The notes below the pieces were generated by a model that saw only the letters and a list, made by a program, of their open reading frames with translations, had not been told where the DNA came from and searched no databases. A stretch of DNA of 64,000 nt from Erythrobacter ani. GTDB taxonomy: Bacteria; Pseudomonadota; Alphaproteobacteria; Sphingomonadales; Sphingomonadaceae. The DNA lies in contig NZ_JAGSPB010000003.1 of NCBI RefSeq assembly GCF_019204025.1, positions 310,001 through 374,000 of the forward strand, given 5' to 3'. Every line of letters starts with the position of its first letter. Within the stretch, counting starts at the first letter, position 1. A program made the translations under genes and the position numbers. This document shows positions 16,210-23,993 of the stretch, in pieces.

Positions 16210-16325
16210 TGGCACCTTCTTCAACCAGCTTTGCCGCTTTTACGCCGGGCTTTTTCGAAACCGTTTCCCGAAAACCTGAGTTGACGAAGCGAAACGTCAA
16301 GAAAAACAGATGGAGCGATTCATGA
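16209..16325 (+). CDS. Small ORF (38 residues) coupled between permease and glutaredoxin genes
   Basis: ATG at 16209 overlaps the last base of the permease stop (TGATG), AGGAGAG lies about ten bases upstream, and the TGA at 16323-16325 overlaps the start of the glutaredoxin gene (ATGA). The product begins MAPSSTSFAAFTPGFFETVS and ends in a basic tail KRNVKKNRWSDS. It is too short for most gene callers. Double coupling plus a ribosome-binding site argue that it is translated, either as a functional small protein or as a coupling leader. I recognise no family. Confidence 0.55.
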   Translation: MAPSSTSFAAFTPGFFETVSRKPELTKRNVKKNRWSDS

Positions 16326-17071
16326 CGACCCGAACAGCGGCGGTCTACCGCATGGTGATGGAGGACCATGTCTGTCCCTATGGCATCAAGACGGTCGATC
16401 TTGTCAAGCGGCAAGGCTTCGAGGTCGACGATCATCACCTGACCAGCAGGGAGGAAACCGATGCGTTCAAGGACAAGTACGACGTCGAGACCACCCCGCA
16501 GACCTTTATCGAAGGCAAGCGCATTGGCGGCTATGACGATGTCCGCGAATTCTTCGGCAAGAGCCGCTCGCAGCCTGAGGAAGGCGAAACCAGCTATCAG
16601 CCGGTCATTGCGATTTTCGCGGTCGCGCTGCTGCTCGCGCTAGGGCTGAGCTGGGCGTTTTTTGACGACCTCTTCACTGTCCGGGCCGCAGAATGGTTCG
16701 TGAGCCTGTCGATGACCCTGCTCGCCGTTCAGAAGCTTCAGGACGTGCGCAGTTTCTCGACGATGTTCCTCAACTACGACCTGCTCGCACGGCGCTGGGT
16801 GCCCTATGGCTTCGTCTACCCGTTCGGCGAAGCCGCTGCCGGCATTCTCATGACCGCGGGCGCGCTGACCTGGCTCTCGGCCCCGCTGGCATTGTTCATC
16901 GGCACAGTCGGCGCTGTCAGCGTCTTCAAGGCTGTCTACATCGACAAGCGCGAGCTTAAATGCGCCTGCGTGGGCGGCAGCAGCAATGTGCCGCTCGGCT
17001 TTGTCTCGCTGACCGAAAATCTGTTCATGATCGGAATGGGTCTGTGGATGGGCGCGAAGCTTCTCGCATGA
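16322..17071 (+). CDS. Glutaredoxin-MauE/DoxX membrane fusion protein
   Basis: The ATG at 16322 has GGAG six bases upstream, better than the ATG at 16310. Residues 1-80 form a glutaredoxin domain with active site CPYG (DHVCPYGIKTVDLVKR) and cis-Pro segment VETTPQTFIEGKRIGG. Residues about 90-249 form a four-helix MauE/DoxX-like membrane domain with a CACVGGSSNVPLGF motif between the last helices. The fusion could pass reducing equivalents between cytosolic thiols and the membrane or periplasm. It is coupled by ATGA overlaps to genes on both sides. Confidence 0.85.
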   Translation: MTTRTAAVYRMVMEDHVCPYGIKTVDLVKRQGFEVDDHHLTSREETDAFKDKYDVETTPQTFIEGKRIGGYDDVREFFGKSRSQPEEGETSYQPVIAIFAVALLLALGLSWAFFDDLFTVRAAEWFVSLSMTLLAVQKLQDVRSFSTMFLNYDLLARRWVPYGFVYPFGEAAAGILMTAGALTWLSAPLALFIGTVGAVSVFKAVYIDKRELKCACVGGSSNVPLGFVSLTENLFMIGMGLWMGAKLLA

Positions 17072-17481
17072 TCACCGCGCTCCTTCTCTCCGTCTTTCTG
17101 TTCCTCTCGGCTGTCGCTTCGCACCTTGCCATTCTGGGTGTCGGTCACCGGCTTCTCGACCGGCGCCGCGATACGCAGGCAAAGCTTGCCGTTTCGCTGC
17201 TCGTGCTCGCGTCGCATTTCCTCGTGGCGATCCTTTTTGCCGCAGGTTTCTGGCTGGGCGCGCAATGGGGCCTGGGAGGTTTCGACAAGGCGCCTTCCAT
17301 GGACTGGATGGACTACTTCTATTTCTCGCTCATCAACGTGACCACACTGGGCCTGGGCGACATTTATCCGACCGAGCACCTGAGAGTCCTGGCCGGCGTC
17401 GAGGCCCTCACCGGCTTCGCTCTCATCAGCTGCTCGGCGCAGCTATTCTGGACCATGATGCACAAAGGAGAAAAAGCATGA
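17068..17481 (+). CDS. Two-TM ion-channel family protein
   Basis: The start at 17068 overlaps the glutaredoxin stop by four bases; longer in-frame starts lie inside that gene. The 137-residue protein has three hydrophobic segments and a pore-loop-like FSLINVTTLGLGDIYPTEHLR, close to the potassium channel filter TVGYGD but with LGLGD, followed by the inner helix. It would form a tetrameric cation channel in the inner membrane; selectivity is uncertain. It has no regulatory domain. It is coupled to the DUF305 gene by ATGA. Confidence 0.8.
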   Translation: MITALLLSVFLFLSAVASHLAILGVGHRLLDRRRDTQAKLAVSLLVLASHFLVAILFAAGFWLGAQWGLGGFDKAPSMDWMDYFYFSLINVTTLGLGDIYPTEHLRVLAGVEALTGFALISCSAQLFWTMMHKGEKA

Positions 17482-18005
17482 CTGAAAAGACGACCCACTC
17501 GGACAAGGGAGGGGGCGGCAGCTACTGGCGATTCATGGCCATGGTGTCGACCTCGACCGTGATCATGTTCTTCCTGATGTATGCCAACACCTTTACCGTC
17601 GATGATCTTTTCTGGAGCGAAACGCGCTTCTGGATGATGTTTGTCATGGGCGCGATGATGATGGTTGTCATGCTGCTCTTCATGTGGGGCATGTACAAGG
17701 ACCGGACCAAGAACTTCATTATTCTGGGCGTCGGCGCCTTCGTGTTCGCCCTCGCGCTGTGGCTGGTGCGCAGCCAGACCACCGTCGACGATACCGAATA
17801 TATGGCAGCGATGATCCCGCACCACTCGATCGCGATCATGACCAGCGAACGCGCGAGCCTGAAGGATCCTCGCGTGCGCGAACTCGCTCAGGCCATCATC
17901 GTCGCCCAGCGCCGCGAAATCGCCGAGATGAAATATCTCATCGACGATATCGAGCAGAACGGTCCTCGGACCGAAGAACGCCTGCCCGAGGAGATGCAGC
18001 CATGA
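17478..18005 (+). CDS. DUF305 membrane-anchored protein
   Basis: AAAGGAG precedes the ATG at 17478. The 175-residue protein has three membrane helices rich in Met (MFVMGAMMMVVMLLFMWGM in part) and a C-terminal DUF305 helical domain with MAAMIPHHSIAIMTSERA, the conserved HH-x4-M motif that resembles a metal site. DUF305 proteins such as CopM bind copper or silver in the periplasm. The many in-membrane Met residues are striking. It overlaps both neighbours by four bases. Confidence 0.82.
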   Translation: MTEKTTHSDKGGGGSYWRFMAMVSTSTVIMFFLMYANTFTVDDLFWSETRFWMMFVMGAMMMVVMLLFMWGMYKDRTKNFIILGVGAFVFALALWLVRSQTTVDDTEYMAAMIPHHSIAIMTSERASLKDPRVRELAQAIIVAQRREIAEMKYLIDDIEQNGPRTEERLPEEMQP

Positions 18006-18490
18006 ACAAGATAGCTTTCACGGCGCTCATCGCGCTACCGCTTGCCGCCTGCAATTCGAACACCGCTCCGGGCAACGACCGCGAAGCCCAGCTCGACCCG
18101 CCTGCCACTGCCGCGCCGATCGAGGATGCGGCCAGTGCACTGGCAAATGTTGACTCAGGCCTGATGCTTCCCGGGACCATGAATGACGCGGATCTTGCTG
18201 CTCTGGGCGCAGGACAGGCCTGCCAGTTCCGCCTGACCGAAGTGGCCTTTCCCTCATTTGTCTATGACGGCGACGGGGGCGGAGCAATCAAGATCAATGG
18301 CAAATTGATCCCCGTCACTGCCGATGGCCCCGGCAGCTATTCGAACGGTGAGCTTCGGATCAGAACCCGCATGCTGGATGATGAAGGCGATGCGAGCCTG
18401 CAGATGCAGGAGATGATCGTGGCAGCGCCAAGAGCCAAGGATGAGTTTGGCTTTTGGGGCTATACCACCTGTCCAGCCGAGGGAGCCTGA
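18002..18490 (+). CDS. Hypothetical lipoprotein at the end of the permease-channel operon
   Basis: The 162-residue protein has a lipoprotein signal (MNKIAFTALIALPLAACNSN, lipobox LAAC, Cys at residue 17), a low-complexity linker and a small domain from about residue 60 with paired cysteines (GQACQFRLTEVAF and YTTCPAEGA near the C-terminus) that may form a disulfide. I do not recognise the family. Its ATG overlaps the DUF305 stop, so it should be made with that operon and sit on the periplasmic face of a membrane. Confidence 0.7.
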   Translation: MNKIAFTALIALPLAACNSNTAPGNDREAQLDPPATAAPIEDAASALANVDSGLMLPGTMNDADLAALGAGQACQFRLTEVAFPSFVYDGDGGGAIKINGKLIPVTADGPGSYSNGELRIRTRMLDDEGDASLQMQEMIVAAPRAKDEFGFWGYTTCPAEGA

Positions 18491-18583
18491 TACTGGCAGG
18501 GCGCATGGGCGGGCCGTCGGTTACCCCATGCGCCCGCGCCTCCGCCCTTCGTCGCCCTCACCAGTTTTAACAGGAACAAGCAG

Positions 18584-19288
18584 ATGACCGATACGAGGCC
18601 CATCGCTGTCTTCGGCGCAGGCGGGAAGACCGGCACCGAGCTACTGAGGCATGCCCTTGCCCGGGACATACCGATCCGCGCCTTCGAACACACGGTGCCC
18701 GGACCAGACGAGCGGGTGGGCGACTTCGAATATATCGAATGCGATGTGCTGTCGGACGATTTCGCTGGCGATCTCGATGGCTGCCGCGCGGTTATCTCGA
18801 CCCTCGGTGTCGCTTTTGGTCCGGGCAATGCGATCGATCCACCGCCGCTTTATACCGATGGCACGCGCAACCTGCTCGGGGCGATGGCACAGACGAAGAT
18901 CGACCGCATTGCCGTGATCTCCGCTGCCTTTGTCGAACATCAGTCGAGCGTCCCGGCCTGGTTTGAGCTCACCGCCAAGCCTGCATTGTTCAATATACTC
19001 GAGCAGATGCGCGCCATGGAAGCGATGCTCAGCGACGCCCAAGGTATCAAATGGACGGCCGCACGGCCGGGCTGGCTGCTGGATGAGCCTTACACCGGCG
19101 ATGCCGTCATTACGGACGAACGCTTGGCAGAAGGCTGTTTCCGCTGCCGTCATGCTGATCTAGCGGCGAGCCTGCTTGAATTCGTGTGCGAAGATACCTG
19201 GATCAACGCAAAGCCTGCCATCGGCAGGCCCGAAGCCGAACGTTTCGAAAGTCCTGCCGCCATCAAGGCCGAACTCGGGATCGATTAA
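18584..19288 (+). CDS. NAD(P)-binding NmrA/SDR-like protein
   Basis: The 234-residue protein has an N-terminal Rossmann motif IAVFGAGGKTGTELLRHAL and follows the atypical short-chain dehydrogenase pattern of NAD(P)H-binding, NmrA-like proteins, with ARPGWLLDEPYTG in the C-terminal substrate part and no clear Tyr-x3-Lys catalytic pair. It may be an oxidoreductase or redox sensor. It stands alone between the permease operon and the MBL-rhodanese gene, with about 90 bases upstream that show no recognisable promoter. Confidence 0.75.
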   Translation: MTDTRPIAVFGAGGKTGTELLRHALARDIPIRAFEHTVPGPDERVGDFEYIECDVLSDDFAGDLDGCRAVISTLGVAFGPGNAIDPPPLYTDGTRNLLGAMAQTKIDRIAVISAAFVEHQSSVPAWFELTAKPALFNILEQMRAMEAMLSDAQGIKWTAARPGWLLDEPYTGDAVITDERLAEGCFRCRHADLAASLLEFVCEDTWINAKPAIGRPEAERFESPAAIKAELGID

Positions 19289-19308
19289 ACGTCGTAACAT
19301 TTTTCAAT

Positions 19309-19332
19309 CTGTAACGAGCCCGAACGTTACAG
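19309..19332. promoter_or_regulatory. Inverted repeat operator ahead of the MBL-rhodanese gene
   Basis: CTGTAACG (19309-19316) and CGTTACAG (19325-19332) are perfect 8-base arms around an 8-base centre, 28 bases before the ATG at 19360. The position suits a repressor site. The cognate regulator is unknown; an ArsR-family repressor is encoded 3.4 kb away but its own operator looks different. Confidence 0.5.
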
Positions 19333-19359
19333 ACTTTGAGCAACAGACAAGGAAGTCGC

Positions 19360-20712
19360 ATGTTTCTGGAGAAAATCAAAACCCCCGGTCTCTCACACCT
19401 TTCCTACATCATCGGCTCGGGCGGAAAGGCAGCGGTCATCGATCCGCGCCGGGACTGCGAGGTCTATGTCGAAAAGGCCCGGGCCGAAGGGCTGGAGATA
19501 ACGCATATCTTCGAAACCCATCGCAATGAGGATCTGCTCAGCGGCTCGCCGATCTTGGCCAATTTGACAGGAGCCACGGTCTATCACGGGCCCAACGCGG
19601 CAGGCGAAGTCATCTTTGCCAGGACCGCGCGCGAAGGCGATTGTTTCGAGCTGGGTCAATTGAAGATCGAAGTGCTTGAAACACCTGGACACACCGACGA
19701 TCATCTCGCTTTCGTCATCCATGACAGCGAATATTCCGAGGGGCCGGTCGGCGTCTTTACCGGCGATGCCCTGTTCGTCGGCGATGTCGGGCGCACCGAT
19801 TTCTATCCCGAGCGCAAGGAAGAAGTCGCGGGCCTTCTATTCGACTCCCTGCAGAAACTTTGCGGCCTCGGCGATCAGGCGATTATCTACCCGGCGCATG
19901 GTGCGGGCTCGGTCTGCGGGTCGGGAATGGCGGACCGGGAATTCTCGACAATCGGCCACGAGCGGCGCAACAACCCGCGCCTGCGCATCTCCGACCGCGA
20001 CGAGTTCATCGAGGCGAAGGTAGCAGAGCACCACTACCAGCCGCCCTATTTCCGGCTGATGGAGCGGCTCAACCTTGCAGGGTCCGATGCCGCGCCGCGC
20101 GTCATGCGGCCAAGGCGTCTGGGGCTGGAAGACCTTAGCGAGAGCGGCGCCGATCACCTGGTCGATGTGCGCGAGCCGCTCGCCTACGCTGCCGGCCATC
20201 TGCCGGGTGCCATGTGCCTTCCGGTTGGAATGATACCGGCCTTTGCCGGATGGTTCCTCGGTGAAGGCGACAGGATCGCCCTCATTGCTTCCGAGGAAGG
20301 CCAGCTAGCCCAGGCCATGGCCCATCTGGTGCGCATCGGTCTCGATAATGTTGTGGGCGGCTATGTCGGCGTGGTTCCAGCCGCCGCACAGGGCAAAGCG
20401 ATGCGCAGCATTCCCATGATTGGCACCGAGGAAGTCGCGCGCAGGCTCGATCAAGACAGCGGCGAGTGGACCTTGCTCGACGTGCGCGACGCGGACGAAC
20501 GGCAAGAAGCAAGCATCGACGGCTCAGGACATATCTATGTCGGTGAGCTCAACACGCGGTGGGAAGAGCTCGACCGCGACCGCCACTACACGCTGATGTG
20601 CGCGAGCGGCATGCGGGCGAGCGTTGCGGCGGGTTGGCTGGCCAGCAAGGGTTTCGAGCACCTCGATATCTATCTGGGCTCTATGGGGGCGTGGACAAAC
20701 GCCTCCGGCTGA
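19360..20712 (+). CDS. MBL-fold persulfide-dioxygenase-like protein with two rhodanese domains
   Basis: AAGGAAG precedes the ATG at 19360. Residues 1-230 are a metallo-beta-lactamase fold with FETHRNEDLLSG, ETPGHTDDH and FTGDALFVGDVGRTD motifs; the first His motif is THRNED rather than THxHADH, as in a subgroup of such proteins. Two rhodanese domains follow: the first (about 265-345) lacks a catalytic Cys (IALIASEEGQ), the second (about 365-448) has it (LMCASGMRAS). The layout resembles CstB-type enzymes that oxidise persulfides and transfer sulfur. It fits the adjacent sulfide module. Confidence 0.82.
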   Translation: MFLEKIKTPGLSHLSYIIGSGGKAAVIDPRRDCEVYVEKARAEGLEITHIFETHRNEDLLSGSPILANLTGATVYHGPNAAGEVIFARTAREGDCFELGQLKIEVLETPGHTDDHLAFVIHDSEYSEGPVGVFTGDALFVGDVGRTDFYPERKEEVAGLLFDSLQKLCGLGDQAIIYPAHGAGSVCGSGMADREFSTIGHERRNNPRLRISDRDEFIEAKVAEHHYQPPYFRLMERLNLAGSDAAPRVMRPRRLGLEDLSESGADHLVDVREPLAYAAGHLPGAMCLPVGMIPAFAGWFLGEGDRIALIASEEGQLAQAMAHLVRIGLDNVVGGYVGVVPAAAQGKAMRSIPMIGTEEVARRLDQDSGEWTLLDVRDADERQEASIDGSGHIYVGELNTRWEELDRDRHYTLMCASGMRASVAAGWLASKGFEHLDIYLGSMGAWTNASG

Positions 20713-20738
20713 AGCGCCAAAATCTTGAAAAGCAAGCC

Positions 20739-20758
20739 AAAATCTTTTGCGAGATTTT
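20739..20758 (+). terminator. Possible terminator hairpin
   Basis: AAAATCT and AGATTTT form a 7-bp stem around a 6-base loop between the convergent MBL-rhodanese and DoxX genes. The AT-rich stem could work in both directions but is weak. Confidence 0.35.
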
Positions 20759-20790
20759 GCTCGTATGTGGTAGGTGAGCTTGCTCTTCGC

Positions 20791-21237
20791 TCAACGAGCA
20801 GCGCGACCGGGCGCTTTATCCATCGAGTGACTTCCTGGTCCTCGAACGAAGACGAATGCCAGCGCCCCCAGGATAGCGATATTTTTGAGCAAAGGACCTG
20901 TGTGACCTGGGGCGATATGGATCGCAAGAGTTATCGGAACGAGGGTAAGAAATAACGCGGTGCATGAGAGCCGGGTCATCCACCCCAAGGCCAGTGATGT
21001 TCCTGCACCGATGAAAACCAAGCCAGACAGCCACAAAAGAATGGACGCATCTCCAATTAGAGCAACGTGATCTTTCCATGGCGACAATGCCATCCGGCCC
21101 AGCATATATTCATGCGCAAGAAAATGCCCCAATCCGCCTATGATGAATATGAGGCTCAAACAGAGGCGGAAGACCGGATCGATCAATCGCACTTTTGCGG
21201 CCCATGTCGCTAGGCTGTTTTCCATATTCCGGATCAT
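20791..21237 (-). CDS. DoxX-family membrane protein
   Basis: The 148-residue protein has four membrane helices (LCLSLIFIIGGLGHFLAHEYMLGRM in part, ASILLWLSGLVFIGAGTSLALG, ALFLTLVPITLAIHI, NIAILGALAFVFVRG) with the small-protein DoxX layout and an LKNIAILGALAFVFVRG C-terminal helix. DoxX-like proteins act with sulfide or thiosulfate oxidation and thiol redox in the membrane. It is last in a minus-strand operon after the persulfide dioxygenase-like gene, which supports a sulfur role. Confidence 0.8.
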   Translation of the reverse strand: MIRNMENSLATWAAKVRLIDPVFRLCLSLIFIIGGLGHFLAHEYMLGRMALSPWKDHVALIGDASILLWLSGLVFIGAGTSLALGWMTRLSCTALFLTLVPITLAIHIAPGHTGPLLKNIAILGALAFVFVRGPGSHSMDKAPGRAAR

Positions 21238-21277
21238 AGAGTTCTTTCCCCCTCAGGTTGATACGTCGATGGCAGAC

Positions 21278-22186
21278 TTATTGGGTGCGCGGACCAGTTT
21301 CTTCGGGAGGCGTCTGTGGTTCACCCAAAACGTTGACCGGCAGTTTCAGATAGATCGTACCGTTTCCTTCTGCGCGAGGCATATTCCCTCCGCGAATGTT
21401 GACCTGGATTGATGGCAGGATGAGGCGCGGCATACCCAGCTGGTTGTCGCGCTCCTCACGCATGGCTACAAATGCATTCTCGTCGACCCCGGCATGGATA
21501 TGAATGTTGCTGTGCTTTTGTTCTTTCACCGTCGTTTCCCATTGGTGCTGCGAGCGGCCCTCCGGCAGGTAGTCGTGGCACATAAACAGCCGCGTCTCCT
21601 CCGGTAGCTCGAAAATCCGGCGAATAGAGCGATAGAGCGTGCGTGCATCGCCGCCGGGAAAATCGGCCCGCGCCGTGCCGTAATCGGGCATGAACAGCGT
21701 ATCGCCGACAAAGGCGGCGTCTCCGATAACATAGGTCATGCACGCGGGCGTATGTCCCGGCGTATGGAGTGCCTGGGCCGATATGGCGCCTAGGTCAAAG
21801 CTGTCATTATCGGCAAACAAATGGTCGAACTGGCGTCCATCGCGTGGCAGGTCCACTCCGGCATTGAATATCGGCCCGAAGGTGTTCTGCGTGACGGTGA
21901 TCTCGCTACCAATAGCAAGTTTGCCGCCTAGTGCGCGGCGGATGTAGGGTGCGGCGGAAAGGTGATCGGCATGGACATGGGTTTCCAGGATCCACTCGCA
22001 CTTGAAATCCATTTGCCGGACGAATTCGATCACTTTATCGGCGGACTTAGTCGCCGTTCGCGCCGCTGCGGCATCGAAATCGAGCACCGGATCGATCACC
22101 GCGCACGCCTTGGTTGCAGGATCGGACACGACATAGGTCACGGTGTTCGTGTTCGTGTCGAAAAATGCCTCTATGTCGGGTTTCAT
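21278..22186 (-). CDS. Blh/persulfide-dioxygenase-like metallo-hydrolase
   Basis: The 302-residue protein is a full MBL fold with ETHVHADHLSAAPYI, LHTPGHTPACMTYVIGDAAFVGDTLFM and a HDY motif further on, which supply the His and Asp iron ligands of ETHE1/Blh-type sulfur dioxygenases. It should oxidise glutathione persulfide to sulfite in the cytosol. Blh enzymes are classically encoded with BigR and a TauE exporter, exactly the neighbours found here. It lies 44 bases after the phosphatase-like sulfurtransferase gene in the same transcript. Confidence 0.88.
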   Translation of the reverse strand: MKPDIEAFFDTNTNTVTYVVSDPATKACAVIDPVLDFDAAAARTATKSADKVIEFVRQMDFKCEWILETHVHADHLSAAPYIRRALGGKLAIGSEITVTQNTFGPIFNAGVDLPRDGRQFDHLFADNDSFDLGAISAQALHTPGHTPACMTYVIGDAAFVGDTLFMPDYGTARADFPGGDARTLYRSIRRIFELPEETRLFMCHDYLPEGRSQHQWETTVKEQKHSNIHIHAGVDENAFVAMREERDNQLGMPRLILPSIQVNIRGGNMPRAEGNGTIYLKLPVNVLGEPQTPPEETGPRTQ

Positions 22187-22230
22187 CGAATAGTCTTTTC
22201 GTATGCTGGTTGAGAGCGGTTCTGCGTAGG

Positions 22231-22683
22231 TCAGTCCTGCGCCCGGTCGACGTAATTACGGACGAAGTTTTCCAGCGCCGGTTCGTCGCACACGAAGCCC
22301 ATATCCGCCGCCTTCTGTAGGGTCGCATCGCCGCTCATTCCCTGCTGCGACGCCAGATGCATTATTGTGAAGGCTCCTGCGCGCTTGCCCGAGGCGCAAT
22401 GGACCAGCACCGGCTTCGGAAGCGCTTCGACACTGGCCCTGAACTCATCGACGAGCTCGTCCGATATGGTGCCGCCCGCCACCGGCAAGTGACAATATTC
22501 AAGGCCGAGCGATGCCACCACTTCACCTTCGCGGTCCGGGGCGAGAGGCTGATCCGCCTCATCCTGGCAGCGCAGGTTGACGACCGCCTTGTAACCATCC
22601 TCCGCCAATGCGCGCAGGTCGCCCTCGGAAGGCGGAGCGGTCGAGACGGCGAATCTGCCATTGAGGATCTTGATTTGGGTCAT
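22231..22683 (-). CDS. DUF442/TIGR01244-type phosphatase-like sulfur transferase
   Basis: The 150-residue protein has a dual-specificity-phosphatase fold with the signature VLVHCASGKRAGA (HC-x5-R type P-loop with catalytic Cys). In the Blh family this domain is often fused to the MBL sulfur dioxygenase; here it is a separate gene directly upstream of it. The Cys may carry sulfane sulfur instead of acting on phosphate. It is the first gene of the minus-strand operon, divergent from the ArsR regulator with a 99-base control region between them. Confidence 0.82.
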   Translation of the reverse strand: MTQIKILNGRFAVSTAPPSEGDLRALAEDGYKAVVNLRCQDEADQPLAPDREGEVVASLGLEYCHLPVAGGTISDELVDEFRASVEALPKPVLVHCASGKRAGAFTIMHLASQQGMSGDATLQKAADMGFVCDEPALENFVRNYVDRAQD

Positions 22684-22746
22684 AAGGCATCATCCTGGTT
22701 CAGGTTCAAAGGTCCGGGTCCGCGATTGCGCGGCAGCAGATTACGA

Positions 22747-22785
22747 TTGACTTTATATTCATACCTTCGCATATATGCAAGTATG
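22747..22785 (+). promoter_or_regulatory. ArsR promoter with overlapping palindromic operator
   Basis: TTGACT (22747-22752), a 17-base spacer and CATATA (22770-22775) form a good sigma-70 promoter. An imperfect palindrome with centre GCATATATGC and outer CATAC/GTATG arms (22760-22785) covers the -10 box and runs into the ATG at 22783. The predicted start of transcription coincides with that ATG, so the regulator mRNA would be leaderless and directly autorepressed. Confidence 0.6.
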
Positions 22786-23112
22786 AAAGCCGAAGATATT
22801 CGCGATCAAGCCGAAAAGGCGGTGGCATTGCTCAAGGCGCTGGGCAGCCACAACCGCCTGATGATCGCCTGCCAATTGGTTGAAGGCGAGCGCAGCGTGG
22901 GCGAGCTGGCCGAACTGCTGGAACTTCGGGAAACCGTGGTTTCGCAGCATCTGGCGCTTATGCGGAAGGATGGCCTGGTCGCAGCGCGGCGCGATGGCCG
23001 CACGATCCATTATTCGCTTTGCGGCGATGCGCCGCGCCGGGTGCTGGAAACGCTCTACGCCATCTATTGCAGCTCCGCCGACGATACGACCGGTCCAGCA
23101 GACGGCCATTGA
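22783..23112 (+). CDS. bigR: BigR/SqrR-type persulfide-responsive ArsR repressor
   Basis: The 109-residue protein is a winged-helix ArsR regulator (ALGSHNRLMIACQLVEGERS; recognition helix LRETVVSQHLALMRKDGLV). Cys30 and Cys96 are 66 residues apart, the same separation as the sensing pair in SqrR (Cys41/Cys107) and BigR (Cys42/Cys108), which form a tetrasulfide on exposure to persulfide. Its neighbours on both sides are sulfide-detoxification genes. The start is set by the overlapping operator; there is no ribosome-binding site upstream within a plausible transcript. Confidence 0.85.
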   Translation: MKAEDIRDQAEKAVALLKALGSHNRLMIACQLVEGERSVGELAELLELRETVVSQHLALMRKDGLVAARRDGRTIHYSLCGDAPRRVLETLYAIYCSSADDTTGPADGH

Positions 23113-23143
23113 ACAGGCTTTCAGTTATGTTGGACAATCCCGG

Positions 23144-23947
23144 ATGATGGATATCGGCGTCATCGTGGCGCTCCTATCGCTTACCTCGGGCCTCCTCGTG
23201 GGCTTTTCGCTTGGACTACTCGGCGGTGGGGGATCGATCCTCGCAGTGCCGTTGCTTGTGTATGTCGTCGGTGTTCACGACACCCATGTCGCTATCGCCA
23301 CGTCCGCTGCTGCGGTGGCGGCCAGCGCCTTGGCAAACTTATTGTTCCATGCGCGAGGCGGCAATGTGAAGTGGCGCTGCGCAGGCCTATTCGCAGCATT
23401 CGGCGTTGTCGGAGCTGCCGCCGGATCAAGCCTGGGAAAAATTACATCGGGCGATCTGCTTTTGGGCCTGTTCGGTCTGGTGATGATTGTCGTCGGCCTC
23501 TCGATGCTGCGCGAGAAATCGGGCGGATCCGACCCGGATGTCCAGCTCACCCGAGCCACGGCGCTGCGCCTCACCCCGCGCCTCGCGTTCGGAGGATTGC
23601 TGGTAGGCGGACTGTCCGGTTTCTTCGGTATCGGCGGGGGCTTTCTGGTGGTGCCGGGTCTGGTTGCCGCGACGGCCATGCCGATTCTCAACGCGATCGG
23701 CTCCTCGCTGGTCTCTGTAGCCGCTTTCGGTACGACCACAGCCGCCAATTACGCCCTCGACGGACTCGTCGATTGGGAGATTGCCGCGTTTTTCATCGGC
23801 GGCGGCGGTATAGGCGGCTGGCTGGGTACTCGCGCATCGAACCTGTTGGCTAAGCGCAAACGAGCGCTGAACTTTATATTCGCGGCGGTCATCATCCTCG
23901 TTGGCATCTTCATAAGCGGCCAATGGGCGATAACAGCCATAACGTGA
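23144..23947 (+). CDS. TauE/SafE-family sulfite/organosulfur exporter
   Basis: The 267-residue protein starts MMDIGVIVALLSLTSGLLVG and has about eight membrane helices with the TauE/SafE repeats LGLLGGGGSILAVPLLVYVVG and FFGIGGGFLVVPGLV. It should export sulfite or a related sulfur anion made by the persulfide dioxygenase. It lies 31 bases after the ArsR gene and is co-transcribed with it, the usual bigR-tauE arrangement. It is convergent with the copper ATPase gene. Confidence 0.88.
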   Translation: MMDIGVIVALLSLTSGLLVGFSLGLLGGGGSILAVPLLVYVVGVHDTHVAIATSAAAVAASALANLLFHARGGNVKWRCAGLFAAFGVVGAAAGSSLGKITSGDLLLGLFGLVMIVVGLSMLREKSGGSDPDVQLTRATALRLTPRLAFGGLLVGGLSGFFGIGGGFLVVPGLVAATAMPILNAIGSSLVSVAAFGTTTAANYALDGLVDWEIAAFFIGGGGIGGWLGTRASNLLAKRKRALNFIFAAVIILVGIFISGQWAITAIT

Positions 23948-23993
23948 TCGCTGCCTTTTCGAACCGAATTGTCCGAAGGATCAACACTGCTGT

